From Bolinopsis microptera (lineage: Eukaryota > Ctenophora > Tentaculata > Lobata > Bolinopsidae): 60,000 nt of DNA. The translations under genes were made by a program, and so were the position numbers. Position 1 is the stretch's first letter; the number at the start of each line of letters is the position of its first letter. Below are positions 47,434 to 59,771 of the stretch, piece after piece. The notes beneath the pieces were generated by a model that saw nothing but the letters and a program-made list of their open reading frames with translations, did not search any database and was not told where the DNA came from. The stretch covers positions 4,721,908 through 4,781,907 of the forward strand of contig NC_087082.1 of assembly GCF_026151205.1 (NCBI RefSeq), given 5' to 3'.

Positions 47434-48994
47434 TATATACATACATATATATATACATATATTTGACCAAAACCCATAATCATGGGTAGAGTGGACCGCT
47501 GCCAGTGTCTCTCTTTCCCAAACAAAAGGAAATGATATTAATTTGATTGACCGTTCTCAAATGCAAAATGATACCGAGAATGAAATCGGTCGCTCGCTTT
47601 TCCCATTCATTCACGGCTTTCGAATTGTAATAAGTTTCGATTGATTACATCAATCAGATGCTGTAAAAATCTCTTTGGGTTGCGTTCGGGTCGATACCTA
47701 GTATTTCGGGGTAAGGGTGGTAGTTACTACTAGCTGAAGTTTATTGAATCTTTATTGCCGAGTACAGCTGCCTTTGGGTAGTTCTTCTTAGTCTATTACA
47801 ATTGTAAATGAATGGGAAAAGCGAGCGACCGATTTCATTCTCGGTATCATTTTGCATTTGAGAACGGTCAATCAAATTAATATCATTTCCTTTTGTTTGG
47901 GAAAGAGAGACACTGGCAGCGGTCCACTCTACCCATGATTATGGGTTTTGGTCAAATATCATCTATTTTTGATTATAATGTCAGGGTACTTTATAAAGTC
48001 GAAATATAAACTGATATCTTCATTAATAAGGAGGAAGTTTCAACGATTTCGAAATTTTTCCTTTAAAAACATTTCCTTGTGTTTAGGTAAGCATATCGGT
48101 CGATCACTGACTGAATATGCCACTTAATACTCATTCAAGTTGGCATTAAATTCATATATAATGACATTAAACTGTCGTGGCAAAGCAGAATTTGTTGGAA
48201 ATCACGAATGAGCAAAATTCTCACCTTTCGCACGTGCAAACTTTGAGCGGACGTTGCGTGCGCATCAATATTGAATCGCCGTAAATTTTTGCATGTAATT
48301 GTTTTATATATAGTTTGATAAGCATGCAAAGTTTCAAAGTATTTCAAGAAGAATTGTAATCACAACGGCACTCTAAAGTTGACAGAAAATGACGAAAACA
48401 GCAATTTCAGTGATTTTAGCAATTTTCTATCAATTTGGGCGTGTCCCCACGTGTGCAACTTTTCTATTTTCAACTTTAAAACTAGCCTAATGCACAATTT
48501 ATACCTATAGGAAGCAGAACTGAGCTCCACATCCCAAGGCATGGCCCAACACCAGAGAATACTAAATCGCAAAATTGACGTTTTTATAAAATAATTCTTC
48601 AAAAAAGCACAAACTTCAATGACGAATATCTTTATGAAGGAGCAAGCTAGAAAAACTTTCCGGTAGATTTTCAGAATGCTTGAACAATTATCTAAGATGA
48701 AAATTTCCTCAGATTTTGAATACAATTACTTTTTAATGGTGTAAAATCATTTTTAAAAGTTATTACTTTGTCAAAAATCAAGTTTTAAAAACGGTTAACT
48801 TGATGACGTCATCAAGGGGTGTTCATGACGTCAAATAATTTGTTTGTACAATGTAAACTAAAGTGTAAACAATTATTTTCAAGACCTGTGGTCGGAAATG
48901 GCTGTATCTTTTATACTTTTGAATCTATGGACAATTAAATACAGGCTACAATTGACTGGCAAAGCGTCTATCCCTGAATATGTATATATTATAT

Positions 48995-49552
48995 ATCACG
49001 ACAATCTGTCGTAAAACAGGGGTTCTAGAAAACCCATTTCCCGATGATCCTGAAACCTGAAACTTTTTTTGCAGTCGATTTGGTCAACGTCTAGACGCCC
49101 TGAAAAATTTCAGATCTCTAACTCAATTTTAACATGGTTTTTAAGGCACCTGAATATGGCGATTTTGGGTTTTTTACCGAATTTCGTATAACAGTGCTGG
49201 CGAGTATTTTATGCAAATTTCTTAAAAATCTCAACATAACTATTTTTTATTCCTGTCATCTTTGACATCAAATTAGAATGTTTTGAACTAAAATAAATCT
49301 GCTGAACGACTTCCGATGAGTCTTAATGCCTGAAAAACTCCTGCCGGAGGCGGCGGCCTTCGGCCGCCGCCTCCGGCCGGAGTGCACGCTTCGCGTGCAC
49401 GAAAGAGGCTTGTAAACGTGTACCAAAGAGGGTATAATAGTAAAGGGGGTATAATAGTAAAGGGGGTATAATAGTAAAGGGGGTATAATAGTAAATGGGG
49501 TACATAGTATACCCACAATAAATGCAACGGTCGTGCTTGCCAGCACTGTGAT
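48995..49552 (-). mobile_element. Element E2, copy b
   Basis: Inverted relative to copy a. The large hairpin at 49343-49377 is perfect: 16 bp of GCCGGAGGCGGCGGCC, a TTC loop, and its complement. It pairs with the minus-strand R1 copy so that R1 plus E2 behaves as one unit. Confidence 0.78.
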
Positions 49553-50959
49553 ATATTCAGGGATAGACGCTTTGCCAGTCAATTATAGCCTGTATTTAAG
49601 TGTCCGTAGATTCTAAAGTATAAAAGATACAGCCATTTCGGACCACAGGTCTTGAAGATAATTGTTTAGACTTTAGTTTACATTATGTTAAAAAGTAATT
49701 CAACGTCATCATCACCACTTGATGACGTCATCAAGTTAACCATTTTTAAAACTTGATTTTTCACAAAGTAATCATTTTTCAAATCGATTTTACGCCATTA
49801 AGGAGTAATTTTATTCAAAATTTGAGGGCATATTGAAGTTAGATAATTGTTTAAGCATTCTGAAAATCTACCGGAAAGTTTTTCTAGCTTGCTCCTTCAT
49901 AAAGATATTCGCTATTGAAGTTAGTGCTTTTTTAAAGAATAATTTTATAAAAACGCTAATTTTACGTTCTAGTATTCTCTGGTGTTGCACCATCCCTTGG
50001 GTTGTGGAGCTCAATTTTGCTTCCTAAAGCTCTAAATTGTGTCATAGGCTAGTTTTAAAGTTGAAAATCGAAAAGTTGCACACGTGGGGACACGCCCAAA
50101 TTGATAGAAAATTGCTAAAATCACTGAAAATTGCTGTTTTCACCAATTTCCGTCAACTTTGGAGTGCCGTTGTGATTACAGTTCTTCTTAAAATACTTTG
50201 AAACTTTGCATGCTTATCAAACTATATATAAAACACCATCATGCAAAAATTTACGGTGATTCAATATTGGATGCGCACGCAACTTCCGCTCAAGGTTTGC
50301 ACGTGCGAAAGGTTAAAATTTTGCTCATTCGTGATTTTGAACAAATTCTGCTTTGCCACGACAGTTCAATGTCATTATATATGAATTTAATGCCAACTTC
50401 AATGAGTATAAAGTGGCATATTCAGTCAGTGATCGACCGATATGCTTACCTAAACACAAGGAAATGTTTTCAAAGGAAAAATTTCGAAATCGTTGAAATA
50501 ACCTCCTTATTAATATTAATGAAGTTATGAGTTTACATTTCGGCTTTGTAAAGTACCCTGACATTATAATAAAAAAGAGATGATATTTTACCAAAACCCA
50601 TAATCATGGGTAGAGTGGAGCGCTGCCAGTGTCTCTCTTTCCCAAACAAAAGGCAATGATATCAATTTGAATGACCGTTATCAAATGCAAAATGATACCG
50701 AGAATGAAATCGGTCGCTCGCTTTTCCCATTCATTTACAATTGAAATAGATTACATGTTATAAATCGAAACTTATTACAATTCGTAAGCCATGAATGAGT
50801 GGGAAAAGCGAGCGACCGATTTCATTCTCGGTATCATTTTGCATTTGATAACGGTCATTCAAATTGATATCATTGCCTTTTGTTTGGGAAAGAGAGACAC
50901 TGGCAGCGCTCCACTCTACCCATGATTATGGGTTTTGGTAAAATATATAATATGTATGT

Positions 50960-51437
50960 ATCCCGACAATCTGTCGTAAAACAGGGGTTCTAGAAAACCC
51001 ATTTCCCGATGCTCCTGAAACTTGAAACTTTTTTTGCAGTCGATTTGGTCAACGTCTAGACGCCCTGAAAAATTTCAGATCTCTAACTTAATTTTAACAT
51101 GGTTTTTAAGGCACCTGAATATGGCGATTTCGGGTTTTTTTACCGAATTTCGTATAACAGTGCTGGCGCGAATTTTATGCAAATTTCTTCAAAATCTCAA
51201 CATAACTATTTCTTATTTCTGTCATCTTTGACATCAAATTAGAATGTTTTGAACTAAAAATAAATCTGCTGAACGACTTCCGATGAGTCTTAATGCCTGA
51301 AAAACTCCTGCCGGAGGCTTCCAACGTGTACCAAAGGGAGTGTAAAGGGGTTATAATAGTGAAGGGGGTACAATAGTAAAGGGGGTACATAGTATTCCCC
51401 CAATAAAGACACCGCTCGTGCTTGCCAGCACTGTGAT
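50960..51437 (-). mobile_element. Element E2, copy c
   Basis: Same ends as copy b, but the GC hairpin block is lost: CCTGCCGGAGGC runs straight into TTCCAACGTGTACC near 51310-51330. Shares its right boundary with copy d. Confidence 0.75.
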
Positions 51438-52010
51438 CACGACAATATGTCGTAAAACAGGGGTTCTAGAAAACCCACTTCCCGATGCTCCTGAAACCTG
51501 AAACTTTTTTGCAGTCGATTTGGTCAACGTCTGTCGTCTAGACGCCCTGAAAAATTACAGATCTCTAACTCAATTTTAACATGGTTTTTAAGGCACCTGA
51601 ATATGGCGATTTAGGGTTTTTACCGAATTTCGTATAACAGTGCTGGCGAGTATTTTATGCAAATTTCTTAAAAATCTCAACATAACTATTTTTATTCCTG
51701 TCATCTTTGACATCAAATTAGAATGTTTTGAACTAAAAATAAATCAGAAATCTGCTGAACGACTTCCGATGAGTCTTAATGCCTGCAAAACTCCTGCCGG
51801 AGGCGGCGGCCTTCAGCCGCCGCCTCCGGCCGGAGTGCACGCTTCGCGTGCACGAAAGAGGCTTGTAACGTGTACCAAAGGGGGTATAATATTAAAGGGG
51901 GTATAATACTAATAGTAAAGGGGGTATACTAGTAAAGGGGGTATAATTGTATATGGGGTACATAGTATACCCACAATAAATGCAACGGTGGTGCTTGCCA
52001 GCACTGTGAT
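51436..52010 (-). mobile_element. Element E2, copy d, in tandem with copy c
   Basis: Head-to-tail with copy c, sharing the junction ..CTGTGATCACGAC... It retains both GC hairpins (about 51795-51860) and the GTATAATAGTAAAGGGG repeats. Confidence 0.78.
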
Positions 52011-52030
52011 AGTCATAATTTTTAACGGCC

Positions 52031-52470
52031 AGGTACTGGTAGCGCAGTTGGTTAGAACGCAGTTGGTTAGAACGCCAGCTTTTCAATCGTGAGGTTGAGA
52101 GTTCGAATCCCACTGTCTGCCCATGGTCGTGGGGTGAGCGTCGTTGACGTTCAGCTAAGGATCCTGAGTTGTCTATGCAGCCTCCCGGTCTACTCAGCCA
52201 AATACTCGAGAAATCGGGCGTGAGGGTTAAATGAGGAGCTGCACATTGCAGCAAAGTCTCGGGCAAAGAAAGTCTGGTACACACTACCTTAACCGTCACT
52301 GGCCAAATAAATCCTTCGGCTTCCTGTAATTGGCTGGTTTAGGTTACCTGGGGACCCCAGGCTATTACTATTAGTATTATGTTCATAAACACGAATAAAT
52401 ATTCGGCGGAATAACAGGCTGAGCGCCGCCCAGTAATTGGCTGGTTGCACTTGTGTAACAATGTGGCTGT
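52031..52470 (+). mobile_element. tRNA-headed SINE, interrupted by a mini-element
   Basis: The head (52031-52123) has a polymerase III A box (TAGCGCAGTTGGTTAGAACGC, its last 15 bases duplicated in tandem) and a B box GTTCGAATCC (52101-52110) in tRNA-like order. The body runs to the tail CTGTAATTGGCTGGTT near 52340 and, after the insertion at 52340-52432, resumes to GTGTAACAATG. A 5'-truncated relative is at 14683-14877. Confidence 0.8.
52340..52432 (+). mobile_element. 93-bp mini-element (same family as 32159)
   Basis: Sits in the SINE tail, bracketed by the 14-bp duplication GTAATTGGCTGGTT (52326-52339 and 52433-52446). The undisturbed tail at 14.7 kb shows a single copy of that sequence. 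It contains the hairpin CCTGGGGACCCCAGG and the end GCTGAGCGCCGCCCA. Confidence 0.88.
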
Positions 52471-52692
52471 TGGAATACACCGAAGTGAAATAAATGTCTT
52501 GATAAAAATTATCAAAAAAAGGTATGAGATAATTAATCGACTACAACAAATAAGGTATTTCAAAAAAGTGCCAATTTATACAGCATAACTGATAACTCTA
52601 CACTCGACAAATTAATTTAACACGTTCTCTAGGTGGCCCTAGCCCCTAACCCTCTACTCTGACCCCATCTCTAACTCTAACCCAATCCCTAG

Positions 52693-53960
52693 ATGCACGC
52701 TCCAAAATACCAAATCGTAATGTCAGTACTAATGATAAATTCAGTAGGATCTGTTAAGAGATACATTGACGACGGAGCAGGTCAGTTTACAGGTACTACC
52801 AGACAGTTTTCAGCATGGATAAAGAAGGTCAACGAAAACATCGCTCCCGATGGCCTTGAAATAGATGAATTCCAAGCAGAAAATACAGCTGAATATGACA
52901 GTTTTCTAGATGTACAGTTTACTTTCGACCATCAAGGAGAGCTTCAAACTGATCTATACGTAAAAGAAACAGACTCCAGGTCCTACCTACATTTCAGCAG
53001 TAGTCACCCCAATCACATATTCTCAGGAATTGTATACTCCCAGTGTTTACGCCTTAGGAGGATAATCAATTCAAAGGAGAGGTTAGAGACCCAGCTTAAC
53101 ATTCTCAAACGGGCGTTTCATGAATCAGGATACCCTAGTAAAATGGTTGACAACATAGCTAACAAAGTCCTTGGCATGGAAAGAGTGTTAGTCAGGAAGA
53201 GTACGGTCGAGCCTAATGAACAATCCCCGCTATCAGCCATACCACATACCAATCAGAGTCATCTCCAGTTATGGAAGTGACAATGACTTGGTGAATGTTG
53301 TCCAGAAATACGAAGGTCACTTGAGACGAACTCGTAGTTTTAGTGAAAGTGAGAGTCAGCAAGCCACAAACTCCACCACAGCACCGAAAGGAAAAAATAA
53401 ACTGTTTCAGTTTGTGAAGAAAACGGGATCTACGCTTAGATCTTGCCTCGTTACATCTAAACAGCTTGCCTTATAGGTGCTAAACATGGTAAGCTGAACC
53501 CTGTCACAGAAGAAACTGCAAGTGTTGTAAAATGATCATGAGTAAGGACCCCATCACATCAAATGGTAAAAAGATCAAATCAGCCCCTGGTTGTTGCAAG
53601 ACCTATAACATCATCTATCTTGTACAGTGTTCGATTTGTAAGAAAAACTATGTGGGTAGGACTATTAATAGCTTGCATAAAAGGATGGACGGACACAGGT
53701 CCAAATTTTATGAAATCATTGATGGTAGAGCATTTGATATTACTAGTGATGAGTATAGCCTAGGAGTTCACTTGATTGACCACGGTTTAGGAGTACATAC
53801 AGATTTTAATGAAACTTTTAGAACTTTTATTTTAGAGAATTGCAGTCCCAGTACACTTGAAGTAAAAGAAAATAACTACATACATTTGCTTAATTCTCTT
53901 AGACCTTTTGGCCTTAATACTGTCAATCCCTTTGGATTACCTATATTCCATAAACCTTAA
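52693..53960 (+). mobile_element. Penelope-like element remnant (RT end plus GIY-YIG)
   Basis: 52693-53280 starts in the reverse-transcriptase palm with the catalytic VKRYIDDG motif and continues through the thumb. After frameshifts near 53270 and 53470, 53532-53960 encodes a CKCC cysteine cluster region and a GIY-YIG endonuclease (YNIIYLVQC..YVGRT..LHKRMDGH). This pairing of RT and C-terminal GIY-YIG defines Penelope-like elements. The 5' half of the RT and the terminal repeats are missing, and the frameshifts make it inactive. Confidence 0.85.
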
Positions 53961-55104
53961 TATGATCTTTTTACCTTTTTCGGATTCTTAATTTTGTAAC
54001 GGCTTGAGTTTCACTAACCTTTTAACATTTTTTAGGTTCAATGTCACTGGAGATGACTACAATCGAAATATATTTGGCAAGAATCTGAATGTTTTCAGTG
54101 TTGAAAGTTTAGTTTCTTAAATCCTGGAGTAGTCATTCGTGTCCCTGATATTTGGGTTAATTCTAACTCTCCCATGATAAATTCAAAATTAACAAATTTA
54201 AAATCAATGTATTCCACTTCCAGATTCTAATTATATGTAAAATCATCAACTATGGTTCAGGTTACCTTATCGAACTTTATTTGAACGGACGCTGGAGGCG
54301 CTATTGTTCATTTTAAGGTCTGTTCAAAATTATGTCCATTCACGCAATGTCCAGTCAAATAACGTCCGATAAGTATATCATATTTACTTTTAAATTCTAC
54401 TTTACCATCTTCTATCAACAATTTCAGTTCAAAAGCGGACAGAGCATTTTTTATAACGTACAGGAAATGGTGAACAAAACCATATAGTCATACCATATGG
54501 TCCTACTATATGAAATAAATGATATATTCACTACCGTCTAATCACTACTGATATATCAAACATCATACTCCATACTCCAATTTGAATAATCTCTTCACCT
54601 CCACAAAATATTGTGATTTTGCATCACTTGCTGGTTTTTCTGAACTTTTCTAAAAGAGAAAGTTTTTTTGGCTCAGCCATTGATAATCGCCGACTGTTTG
54701 ATTGAATGTTGATAACCCTCGATTCGTGAACTGAAAAAATGCAAATTGTCAATAAATATAGATCTGGATTCTGATGAACCATATTTTTCCTAACACGTGA
54801 CAGCAACTTTTACCAATCAACTTCCAACATTGACCAATCAAATCCCAGAAGCACTGTCACGTGTCAAAACAAATATGTTCACCTTCCCACCGGAGTCCAC
54901 ATCTATGTATAAAACTGATTGTGTGTTCACTGTTCTATAAATCATAAGTAACAATTTTAGCTGCTTAATATAAAATACCTGTCGGTGTTTTCATGGTGAA
55001 AAAATGTGGTTTATCGAGAGTCATCATATTGGGTTTCTCGAGAACGTATTCCTTTGTCCGAGGCAGAGTCGTGTACGAACCTGGCAAGTGAAAATTGTAT
55101 AATT
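53961..55104. other. No gene seen
   Basis: AT-rich. It holds the inverted partner (about 54310-54375) of the dispersed repeat at 8475. No supported exon. Confidence 0.4.
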
Positions 55105-55112
55105 GTCGCGCT

Positions 55113-56562
55113 GGAGGGGGGGGGGGGTACCAACGGACATTAATGGGCATTAATGGGCATTATATTAATGTGCATTCCAGGAAACTACCGTGGCATTTCA
55201 CTGGCACCGGTTGCAGCGAAAGTTTTTAACAAGCTCATCCTCAACCGGATCTACCCATTCATTGATCCCCTCTTGCGGCCAAACCAAAATTGTTTCCGTA
55301 GAGGAAGATCCACACTCCCACAGGAGTCCTTGCTCTACGTCGTATACTCGAGGAATGCAAGATCGGAAATCGCTCAGCCGCAATTGTGTTTGTCGATTTT
55401 TCGAAAGCGTTCAACAGCATTAACCGGGATGCCCTTTTCCACATCCTCTCCCTCTACGGTATCCCTGCTCCACTTGTAGATGCTATCAGGCTTCTTTATG
55501 ACTCATCGTTCTCTCGTGTCTAGACCATCGACGGCCTTACTGACTTTTCAGGACACTTATTGGAGTTCTTCAAGGGGACACTCTAGCACCCTTTCTCTTC
55601 GTCATCGTTCTTGATTATGTCCTCAGAAGCTGCATGGGTGAAGAATTCGGTCTTACCATCATGCCTAGGAAAAGTCGAAGAGTGCCTGCGGTAAAAATCA
55701 CAGACCTTGACTTTGCTGATGATTTGGCCTTAATTTCAGACACCATAGAGCAAGTCCAACTTCTGCTGACAGACCTTGAAAATGCAGCCGCACAAGTTGG
55801 TCTTGCTATGAATGCTTCTAAGACCGAGTTCATGACCATCAACATCCCTGACACTATCGACTTACATTTCATCTCAGGCCGCCAGATTAAACAGGTTGAT
55901 GACTTTAAATACCTCGGCTCTTTCATTGCGGACAGTAGAAAGGATTTCAACACAAGGAAAGGAATGGCCTGGTCAGCCTGTATTAAACTGCAAAAAGTCT
56001 GGTCCTCTGGCATTTCCGAACAACTGAAAGTCAAGTTCTTTAGAGCCTGTGTCGAACCAGTATTGCTCTATGGATCAGAGACATGGACCATAAACAAGCA
56101 GCTTGAGAAGCGCCTCAGCGGATGCTACACCCGTCTTTTAATGAAGGCCAAGAACATCTCGTGGAAGAAGCATCCAACCCTCAAGCAGATCTATGGCAAC
56201 CTTCCATTTATTGCCTCAGTGGTTGCGTCGAGGCGTTCCAGATTTGCTGGGCATTGCATGAGAGCTTCTGACCAAGTTATCTCCTCTATCCTCCTCTGGC
56301 GACTTGCCCAATCCGGCCGTGGAAGGAGACCACTCACCTTCCTGGACGTAGTAGCTCGTGACACTGGGCTCCAGTTAGACGACCTTCGAACTGTTATGTG
56401 CGATCGAGACGTGTGGAGGCAGACAGTGAATGGGATTTCGATTGAGGATCGCCCAAATAAAAAGTAAGTAATTTGTATTAATGGGCATTAATGGGCATTA
56501 ATGGCAATGGCAGCCTGAGCAAAATTTTAAAATACTGCCATTAATGTCCGTCGGTACCCCCC
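55113..56562. mobile_element. 1,450-bp TIR element enclosing LINE sequence
   Basis: Flanked by the exact 8-bp duplication GTCGCGCT (55105-55112, 56563-56570). Ends are a G run followed by TACCAACGGACATTAATGG, inverted at the right as GGGGGGTACCGACGGACATT. ATTAATGGGC decamers lie inside both ends (55140-55175, 56478-56505). Between them is the reverse-transcriptase fragment. Confidence 0.8.
55183..56467 (+). pseudogene. Non-LTR (RTE-like) reverse transcriptase fragment
   Basis: RT motifs in order: NYRGISLAPVAAKVFNKLIL, then in another frame FVDFSKAFNSINRDALFHIL, then GVLQGDTLAPFLFVIVLDYV and the catalytic FADDLALISDT. The C-terminal part has FKYLGSFI, LLYGSETWT and a final GHCMRASDQV stretch up to a stop at 56465-56467. 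Two frameshifts and a stop near 55520 break the first half; the last 900 bases are open. No endonuclease domain. Confidence 0.85.
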
Positions 56563-56752
56563 GTCGCGCTTGTTGTGTCTTAATGTTGGCATTAATCACT
56601 TATTCTAACCCTAACTTTTATTATTTATTCAGATTGCAAATGGATCCATCATGGTGCAACTTTGCAAAAATTACTAAATATCAGATTGTGCGAATGGTTC
56701 TAAAAAGATGTTACCTTTCTGGTCGGGGGAAATCTCCTGACTTAGTCTCCGG

Positions 56753-59700
56753 TTAACAGCTGCCATCATTACGCTTGGTTTCCTTGATCTGGCTGAGCTG
56801 ATCGTTGCTAATCTGCTCACTGCTCTGTGGAGAGATTTATACGTGAGTCAATTCATTCAAATGAATAAGCTTTAAAACTTTTTTTTCACAGCCATGTTTC
56901 TAGAAACATATCATAACGAGGAGTTTTCGTCGCAATGAAGTTGCCGTTACCATGAAGTTGCCATACATAATAAAAGAGAAGAGCAAACAACTTATATTGA
57001 TAACACCTGGAGGTGAAGGTTGATATATTTGGAATCAGTTTTGACTTTTGACTCGGACATAGGAGACGGTCACATACTTAATCTGCTTAAATCAAATTGT
57101 GTAAATTCAATTTACTAAATTGTATAACATACATTCCATAATGCGTGCGAGTCACTGAAACTGATTAGTATATAAACAAACTCTGTTCGTGTAAACTTAT
57201 TCGTTGGTTCCTTATTCAAGCAGGAAAATAAAAACTGGATAAATTGCTTCCACCAAACCAACAGACCTAGTCTAGTCCTAGAGAGCTCACCGTGAAATTG
57301 ATACCCAAAACTATATACATTTGTAAAAGGCTTTTGATGAAATATAATGATATTAGCAATTAGCATGACAGCAGCGCATTTAGTTCCATATCTAAGATAT
57401 TCAATCGGGCGACACGATTTCAGAATGCAGATATTAAACTTTCTCACCTGACAACTTTGTCTGAGAACCTGTATTTTTCTTGAGAGTAAAACACTTGTTT
57501 GTGACTCATGTCCCTTGAGGTTATCGAATCTGCAGGAACGTAATATATTATTATTATGAAAATTAACAGGATTGTATAAAATGAATATAGTATAAAAAGG
57601 AATAAGATTGACAGATAACAATTCTCCATTACACGGATAGTTTATTTTAAGGTAGATTGAAGAAATAATACTTAATCTAAAATTTAGATATTTTAAACAA
57701 AATAATAGAAGTTTTGTCAAAAATTTCTAATTCAATTAATGATGACCTGATATAACTGGGGAGATGAAACCGTATCTCAACATAAGTTGACTCGTTAATT
57801 CACCATCACATCCTTTATCTATCATTGATAACAACATGTTACCTGAAACAGTGAAATAATACACCGCTGGATTAAAGCAGACGGCTCATATGCATTAAAA
57901 ATAACGAGCAAAATCAAATGAACTATTGATAGAAAATAAAAAAGTTTTTGAGAAAATAACAGCTATAAACGAGTAAAATGTTGCTCCAAACTCTAAGAAC
58001 GTTATACAGTATACTTAATATCAAATAATTAAGATATGTCACCTTCGCGATTGCATGATTTTGACTTTCGTTTTAACATTAATTCTGTTAATTGGGTCTA
58101 ACTCTACAAACGTACCAGCAATATAAATTCTCCCCGACTCAGTACTATTAGGAGTACTTCCTCCGCTTGAGCTCCTCCGGAACCTGGCGGTTAAACCCAG
58201 GGTACTGGAGTGAGTGGAGGAGGTACTGAGTCCTAGAGGGTCACCGTCACCGCCGCTGCTGTGTCTGCTTCCTCGTCTGCTGTGGTCCTGCATCCTCCTG
58301 TTTAAGGAAGGGATGTTATTCGGACTGTAGTTCCATACTTTCGGTAGCCAGATTCGGACCATGGTTGTGTTCAGATGAAAGTCGTTTTGCCGGATAAATT
58401 ACACAGACGGGATAAGAATTTTGACTGTGGTTAGTATTTACGGAGGACTGTCTGTCATCTGTGTAAATAAAGGCCAAATGGGAGATAAGAGAGCTGCATT
58501 ATAAAGTGATATTGATAATAGTGAAGGAACAAACATTACCTCAAACAAATATCTTTTGCTATTTTAAAAGTGTTTTCTCTGCGAGGGGTTGCTTCTTTTC
58601 TCTCCTTATTATCACGTGAAAACTTGTACAACACTGTGTCGCTCACGAACTTCTTGATAAATGGATACACTGCAAAAAAGAGCGAAACAGTTGCACTAGT
58701 TATCAAATATCACTATGTCATTGTGTCAAATAATATTTCATACTCAGAAATGTGCCGGTGCTCACCGCTCTGGAAGTTCCATTTTAAATATAAGTTGTAC
58801 CAATGTACCGTGCTGGATTTTGTACTTAACTTTAAGAGTAGATGAAAACCACAACTAACCAGGTTCTATTATTTTGTTGGAGAAGAGAATTTCTCTGCAA
58901 AGGAAAAGTCCACTCTCGGGTGTGTTGCTCCAGCCATTGTCGACTAACCAGGTCACCATGTCGTTACCGAAGAAAGAATTTGGTTCGGCTAACCTGAAAT
59001 GATTTATTATCTTTTCGCTGATTTGTATGGAAACGAACCATGATAAAAACATGTTATTAATTACTCGCACTCAAAATTGCCTTCACTCACACTGTATACT
59101 GATACGGTCATTGGTCAAGATTTAAAAATCCAGAAATTTGACACCATGGGGAATTCGATTCGGCATTTATCAAATGGACAATTAATTGATAAAACTTAAG
59201 TTTGGTGACTACCAACCTGCCTTATAATTATAAAACTTATTTAGATCATGACTGACCTCCTGCTGCCGATTATCTTTGTGTGTATAGTCTTGGGATGTGG
59301 TGCGTTCTTACACTCTCGATACAATTTCTGAGAAACACATCATTTCATGAGATTATAGGATTATTCGGAGAGTTGAATGTTGGTTATTTTTATCTGGTCA
59401 ACATTGTATTAATATCATGGGTCTAATCTGGAAATACCTTTTACCTTCTGCTAGTGGAAACAGGTTATCCAAATTTGATTAAGCGTGACCGTTATTGCAA
59501 TATGCAGAGTACATGCATCCTAATAAAGGAAAGATCTGGAATACTATTATACTTAAAACAGATATAGGATTTAAAACCCTTGCCGCGGATTTCAAACCCA
59601 GCCCTGGGGTGTCATAGAAATCACGAGTTTAAGAATTACCTCAGTAGAAGAACGAATATCACGCATGACCCGTCTTTTATGAGAGACTGCGCAAATCAGA

Positions 59701-59771
59701 GGTTTTCTGTCTTCAAACTCGATCACTGAATGATCTACAGCGGTTCTAGCGAATAAACGTCCAACATCCAT
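56753..59771 (-). CDS. DEP-domain protein, complete, seven exons
   Basis: Exons: 59771-59640 (ATG, MDVGRLFARTAV), 59327-59257, 58993-58860, 58669-58540, 58297-58043, 57529-57448, 56824-56753 (stop TAA 56753-56755). All junction phases agree; total 876 nt, 291 residues. Residues about 38-130 are a DEP domain: opening helix STEKLYRECKNA, the signature NSFFGNDMVTWLVDNGWS, and the closing DTVLYKF. The rest is Ser/Gly/Arg-rich (residues about 155-205), then a short conserved-looking stretch (GRIYIAGTFVELDP) and a polar C-terminus. DEP domains bind membranes or G-protein partners in Dishevelled, RGS7-type and Epac proteins; none of those partner domains is present, so the subfamily is undetermined. 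Minus-strand AATAAA lies near 56620, about 130 bases past the stop. Confidence 0.82.

Larger units (their letters stand above)
45130..50955. mobile_element. Nested and inverted copies of repeat family R1
   Basis: R1 is about 1.2-1.6 kb, bounded by GAATGGGAAAAGCGAGCGAC at one end and GGCAAAGCGTCTATCCCTGA at the other, with an ACCCATGATTATGGGT palindrome beside GACACTGGCAGCGGTCCAC. Full copies: about 45.71-46.90 (+), 47.81-48.98 (+), 50.74-49.55 (-). Fragments: 45.30-45.50 (+), 45.50-45.67 (-), 47.46-47.64 (-), 50.77-50.95 (+). The ORFs containing LVFLACSFIKIF-type sequence repeat with the element and show no known protein. Confidence 0.75.

Noticed and set aside
52031-52123. Functional tRNA gene
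   Set aside because: The D-arm region carries a 15-bp tandem duplication, the acceptor ends do not pair well, and a SINE body follows.
58316-58520. Alternative splice from the DEP exon at 58540 into 58520-58317
   Set aside because: It is in phase and open (AG acceptor near 58505), but ends in a stop after about 65 polar residues; the 58297 acceptor gives a longer protein that continues through two more phase-matched exons. It could be a minor isoform.
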